Source: Minwuia sp.
GTDB lineage: Bacteria > Pseudomonadota > Alphaproteobacteria > Minwuiales > Minwuiaceae
DNA: 44,800 nucleotides
Assembly (NCBI GenBank): GCA_029210175.1
Contig: JARGPL010000031.1
Location: 1 to 44,800 of the forward strand
Reading direction: 5' to 3'
Each line of letters opens with the position of its first letter. Position 1 is the stretch's first letter. A program made the translations under genes and the position numbers. The notes under the pieces are model-generated. The model was not told the DNA's origin and did not search any database. It saw only the letters and a program-made list of their open reading frames with translations. Positions 41,604 through 44,800 of the stretch are shown piece by piece.

Positions 41604-42763
41604 CAGAAGCGAACCCGCATACCGGCCATGCCGACAGTGGCTTCACCACCGCCCTGCTGATCGTAGTAACGCGCCATCGCATAGGCATCAACACCCGGGG
41701 CCAGGCCCTGGACCAGGCCGACACCAACGGTATAACCGTCAGTCGCGAACCGGGCTGCGGCTCCGCCGTCCTGAACACCACGAACAGACTGGTAATCGAT
41801 GGCAATACTGGTGGAGCCGAGGTCCACGTAATTGCCGCGATGCGCCAGCTGGGCGGACCAGAAGAAGCGATCAGAACCGTCAACTTCATCATCCACCGAC
41901 GTCGAAAACGCCGTGTTCAATGCGATCGGACCAAAGTCGAAGCCCAGAGAGCCGCTTACGAGAGCAGCCTGATTGACTTTCACAGCGTTTGCTTCTTCAC
42001 CCAGATAGGCCAGACCGGCACGGACGCCGATGCCACCGAGCTTACCGCCGTAGATACCACCGACATGAATCTGCCCGGTGTCTTCTGCACTGATGGAGGC
42101 CTTGAAGCCACCAACGGACGGGGTGTCGTAACGGACGGAGTCCCTACGGCTACCATCACCGAACGAACCGATACCGGCACCGGCCAGATTCTGACCAGCA
42201 GTGTGTTCCGGGTTGATGTCCGCCAGGGTTGCGTAGTTGAAGCCCTGCTGCGTGATACCGTCAGAGGCATCGGACTGCTGGCCAATGACCAGAGCACCAA
42301 AGCCGCCGCGCACGAAGACATAGGCGTGACGCAAGGAGTTGGTTGCGCCGTCAGCATTCTGCGGGCCCGGTGCATTCACTGCGATCGACGAGTTGGACTC
42401 GACCTGCGCTTCGAGGCGCATACCGGCAACGGTGCTGGCATTGATCGGGGTTTCGACGTCAAACGTAAATCGGGTCGAGGACGCATCATTGTCAACGAAC
42501 TGGAAGAACGTGTTGTCGGCGTCGTCGCTACCGACCAGCACGGCACGGTTCACGTGACCAGAAATCTTCACGGTCGCGCCCTTGACGCCGTTGACAACGC
42601 CGCCACTCTGGTTGGCACTCAGCTGTTCCACCTTCTTCGACAGAGCGTCGATCATGGCGGCCTGAGCCTGGAGCTGGTCGCCGCTATGCGACGCAGCAAA
42701 CGCGGAGCCGGATGTCAGCAGCGCAGTAGCTGCAACACCAGCGAGCAGGTGCTTATGGTTCAC
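41603..42763 (-). CDS. Gram-negative porin
   Basis: 386 residues with a signal peptide (to about residue 24, SGSAFA-A). The mature chain begins with a short coiled segment (DQLQAQAAMIDALSKKVEQLSA) and then alternates polar and hydrophobic residues as in a 16-strand barrel, ending in MRVRF with the C-terminal Phe required for BAM-assisted insertion. The segment LRHAYVFVRGGFGALVIGQQ matches the general porin family. The start is GTG 42763 after GGAGGG; no ATG fits. A long leader and a strong terminator suggest high expression. Confidence 0.92.
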   Translation of the reverse strand: MNHKHLLAGVAATALLTSGSAFAASHSGDQLQAQAAMIDALSKKVEQLSANQSGGVVNGVKGATVKISGHVNRAVLVGSDDADNTFFQFVDNDASSTRFTFDVETPINASTVAGMRLEAQVESNSSIAVNAPGPQNADGATNSLRHAYVFVRGGFGALVIGQQSDASDGITQQGFNYATLADINPEHTAGQNLAGAGIGSFGDGSRRDSVRYDTPSVGGFKASISAEDTGQIHVGGIYGGKLGGIGVRAGLAYLGEEANAVKVNQAALVSGSLGFDFGPIALNTAFSTSVDDEVDGSDRFFWSAQLAHRGNYVDLGSTSIAIDYQSVRGVQDGGAAARFATDGYTVGVGLVQGLAPGVDAYAMARYYDQQGGGEATVGMAGMRVRF

Positions 42764-43208
42764 TTAATTGCCCTCCAAAAGGAAATACGCACTTCCTCCG
42801 TCGCATTCGTCGAGGCCCTTCCTCAGCGATTTGCGACTTGACTGTCTGTTACGACAGCAATCCCGATCACGCAAGCATCTCGACACCAGGTGTTAACAGA
42901 GCCGCAATTCCGCATGACGGGTGTTATAAGCAGAACAAACTATTGAAAATAAAAGGAAAAAAATGAAAAAGAGGCTGTGTTTCAGGGCGTCGGATGCCTC
43001 GTTTGCGCCCAATTCAGGGGCGGCTGTTGCCTGAACGCAACATATATCCAGGCCACGGGATTCCACCCGCCCTGTCCTGTCGTTGGATCGCAATGGCGCA
43101 GATCAAGGGCTCGGTTGATCCGCTCGGCACCGGTTGGATCTCCGGCGAGGCCGGGGGTTGTCTGAAGTGGATGGGCGGTCGTGACCTGATTCAGGCAGGC
43201 ACCGCCGT
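42764..43208. other. Porin leader and AT-rich upstream region
   Basis: No gene was found in 445 nt. A possible porin -10, TATAAC (42928-42923, minus), lies below an AT-rich tract at about 42929-42970 that could act as an UP element; the -35 is poor. The presumed leader of about 150 nt has a hairpin CTGTC/GACAG (42842-42857) and an 11-nt palindrome ACACC-A-GGTGT (42883-42893). From 43000 to 43208 nothing is recognisable. Confidence 0.4.
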
Positions 43209-43556
43209 TCAGCGATTGGTCTGCGAAAGGTCACGCAAGGCCGCACTAATCTCCACATCATCGGGATCAAGCCTTGCTGCCCGGACCAGGGCAGTGATCG
43301 CCGCCGTCGTGTTGCCTGCGCGCCGCTGTGCCTGCGCCAGCTGTTTCCAGAGCCGCACATTCTCCGGATTCTGCTGCGTCGCACGATCAAGTGCCGCCAC
43401 ATCGGACGTATTCACCCTGTCGGCGATCCGGTCAGTATCGGGTGCAGCGAGGTTATAGCCATAGGCGGCGGTCAGCGCCGCCACGATGGCGGCGATCAGG
43501 ATGAGCCAGCGACCGGCGCCGGGGCTGCGTGCTGTGCCTGGCATTGTGTTGCGCAT
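43209..43556 (-). CDS. Membrane-anchored TPR-like protein (cytochrome c biogenesis-like)
   Basis: 115 residues. One transmembrane helix (about 16-36, RWLILIAAIVAALTAAYGYN) is followed by a TPR pair: DVAALDRATQQNPENVRLWKQLAQAQRRAG and TTAAITALVRAARLDPDDVE. The layout is like the C-terminal TPR part of CcmI/CcmH-type proteins, and the divergent neighbour is a multiheme cytochrome c, so a part in cytochrome maturation is possible but inferred. ATG 43556 is preferred; a TTG at 43589 is an alternative. Confidence 0.75.
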   Translation of the reverse strand: MRNTMPGTARSPGAGRWLILIAAIVAALTAAYGYNLAAPDTDRIADRVNTSDVAALDRATQQNPENVRLWKQLAQAQRRAGNTTAAITALVRAARLDPDDVEISAALRDLSQTNR

Positions 43557-43612
43557 GTCGTTCCGCCCGTTGAATGAATTGTGCGACAACGGTCATATCG
43601 ACGACACATCGT

Positions 43613-43632
43613 GATGAATCAATACTTTCATC
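43613..43632. promoter_or_regulatory. Inverted repeat between TPR gene and cytochrome gene
   Basis: GATGAA (43613-43618) and TTCATC (43627-43632) with an 8-nt spacer, extendable by two bases with one mismatch. It lies in the 220-nt divergent region of the two genes and may bind a regulator; no promoter hexamers could be assigned with confidence. Confidence 0.35.
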
Positions 43633-43776
43633 GCACGTGAGGACTGATAGAGTGCAATCACTCGTTAACCGCACCCGGCGACAATGCCCTGTAACAACCG
43701 GGCCAGAAGACGAAGTGGTGCGGGCGAGATGGTGAACTGTGGTGGTAAACAGATTCAAGGGGTGGCAGGCGTGCGT

Positions 43777-44754
43777 ATGTCTGGACTAAGAAAATTCGGC
43801 CTGGCGCTGTTCGCAGCAGCGGGTCTCATGGTGGTTGGCGCTGCAGCAAATGCACAGCCGACCAATGTCGGGCCTGATGCCTGCAAGGATTGTCATGCAT
43901 CAGAACACAAGGTCTGGGAAGGAACGCCGCATGCGAAATCCTACAAGACCGTTCACAAGACCGATCTTGCTGACAAGGTGACGGATGCCATCGGTGAGCG
44001 GAGCATGAAGCGCTCCGAGACCTGTGGTCAGTGTCATTATACCCAGGCACCCAAGAAGGCCGGTGGCCGTGTCGGCAACAACTTTGGTCCGTCGTGCGAG
44101 AGCTGCCACGGTCCGGGGTCGGAATTCATCAGCATCCATAATGCCTACGGGCCCAAGGGCACGAAGAAGTCGGATGAGTCGGACGCGCACAAGAACGAGC
44201 GTTTCCAGAAGTCACGTGACGCCGGCATGCGCTGGCCGCGCTGGCGTCAGGACATTCCGGCGATGCCGGCTGACATCAACTTCGATGTCGCTGCCAACTG
44301 CTTTGCCTGTCATGGCATGGCACGCGAATCGCTGGATGGTGACACGGCTGGCAAGATGCTGGATGCCGGTCATCCGCTGAAGGCCTCGTTCGAGCTGGTG
44401 CAGTACAGCCAGGGCACCGTGCGCCATCGCTTCTACAACAGCGTGACCGACAATGAGGAAATGAGCGAGGCCGAGAAGTCCCGCTGGTTCGTCACCGGTC
44501 AGGCCGCGTCGCTGGTTCAGGCCAACAATGCGATGAGCAAGACCGATCACGCCAAGTACGTCGGTGTGCAGCAGGAACGTGCCGAGAAGGCCAAGGCGGC
44601 CCTCAAGGCAACCGGCCTGCCGGAAGCCGAGGCGCTGATCGCGGACCCGAGCGAGGCGAATGCCCGCGCTCTGGTTGCGAAGATCTACAGCGAGCAGATG
44701 GATCTGACCGGTCAGGTCGGTGGCATGCTGCCCGCTCCGTCGACCTACAAGTAA
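43777..44754 (+). CDS. Periplasmic tetraheme cytochrome c, c554-like
   Basis: 325 residues with a signal peptide (about 1-25, cleaved near ANAQP). Four CxxCH haem sites are visible: CKDCH, CGQCH, CESCH and CFACH, the first in the GPDACKDCHASEHKVWEGTPHAKSY context typical of the cytochrome c554 family. The C-terminal 110 residues lack haem sites. Family members carry electrons, for example from hydroxylamine oxidation in nitrifiers; no hydroxylamine dehydrogenase gene is seen here, so the donor is unknown. ATG 43777 is used; an in-frame GTG at 43771 has a better-spaced AAGGGG and may be the true start. Confidence 0.9.
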   Translation: MSGLRKFGLALFAAAGLMVVGAAANAQPTNVGPDACKDCHASEHKVWEGTPHAKSYKTVHKTDLADKVTDAIGERSMKRSETCGQCHYTQAPKKAGGRVGNNFGPSCESCHGPGSEFISIHNAYGPKGTKKSDESDAHKNERFQKSRDAGMRWPRWRQDIPAMPADINFDVAANCFACHGMARESLDGDTAGKMLDAGHPLKASFELVQYSQGTVRHRFYNSVTDNEEMSEAEKSRWFVTGQAASLVQANNAMSKTDHAKYVGVQQERAEKAKAALKATGLPEAEALIADPSEANARALVAKIYSEQMDLTGQVGGMLPAPSTYK

Positions 44755-44800
44755 GGTCGATCGCGTTCCGGAAGCGCAGGGCGGAGTGGTGCCATATGGC

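Noticed and set aside
42893-43093. A 66-residue frame with a hydrophobic stretch upstream of the porin
   Set aside because: It covers the AT-rich promoter region, has no ribosome site and poor codon use; the hydrophobic run comes from the AT tract.

Overview
The window is GC-rich chromosomal DNA of a free-living alphaproteobacterium, most likely in or near the Rhodospirillales. This is inferred from gene content, not from a phylogenetic marker search: a dnaB-alr-mlaE-mlaF-radA-cvpA-purF run, an infC gene with a non-AUG start, an N-end-rule leucyltransferase (bpt), a PAS_5 protein and many lipid/acid catabolism enzymes. No phage, plasmid backbone, insertion sequence, CRISPR array or tRNA gene was found.

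Layout. 1-376 carries palindromic intergenic repeats. 377-6964 holds an AhpD-like protein, ndk, a YheS-like ABC-F ATPase, a periplasmic copper chaperone, a thioesterase, an amidase and a TauD-type dioxygenase. After a 580-nt gap come an ECF sigma factor with its membrane anti-sigma (7544-8964), RNase P RNA (9110-9505, minus) and an NADP-dependent oxidoreductase. A RES/Xre toxin-antitoxin pair (10734-11815) has its own promoter and a palindromic operator candidate. 11928-20514 is one dense minus-strand run of eight housekeeping genes with gaps of -4 to 47 nt, headed by dnaB, which has a perfect DnaA box upstream. A secreted protein, bpt, thrS and infC follow.

25121-33926 contains a PECR-like SDR, a zinc-type L-asparaginase, a PAS protein, a flavin split-barrel protein divergent from a MocR regulator, an acyl-CoA dehydrogenase, a TPR protein and an orphan sensor kinase. 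34029-39513 has a small hypothetical gene, an aldehyde dehydrogenase, an IlvD/Edd-family sugar-acid dehydratase coupled to what looks like a leftover C-terminus of an epimerase, and a crotonase-family enzyme with an altered active site. 39540-41158 is a TPR/2OG-Fe(II) oxygenase gene split by a one-base frameshift at a G run. The window ends with a porin/lipoprotein pair and, divergently, a TPR membrane protein and a tetraheme cytochrome c554-type protein.

No clear new defence or biosynthetic system is visible. The most distinctive signals are a 200-nt composite palindromic repeat present twice at identical internal spacing (plus single copies of its 100-nt half), the frameshifted oxygenase, the truncated epimerase coupled to the dehydratase, the ATA start of infC, the TA operator and the three-copy 14-bp repeat upstream of the copper chaperone gene.
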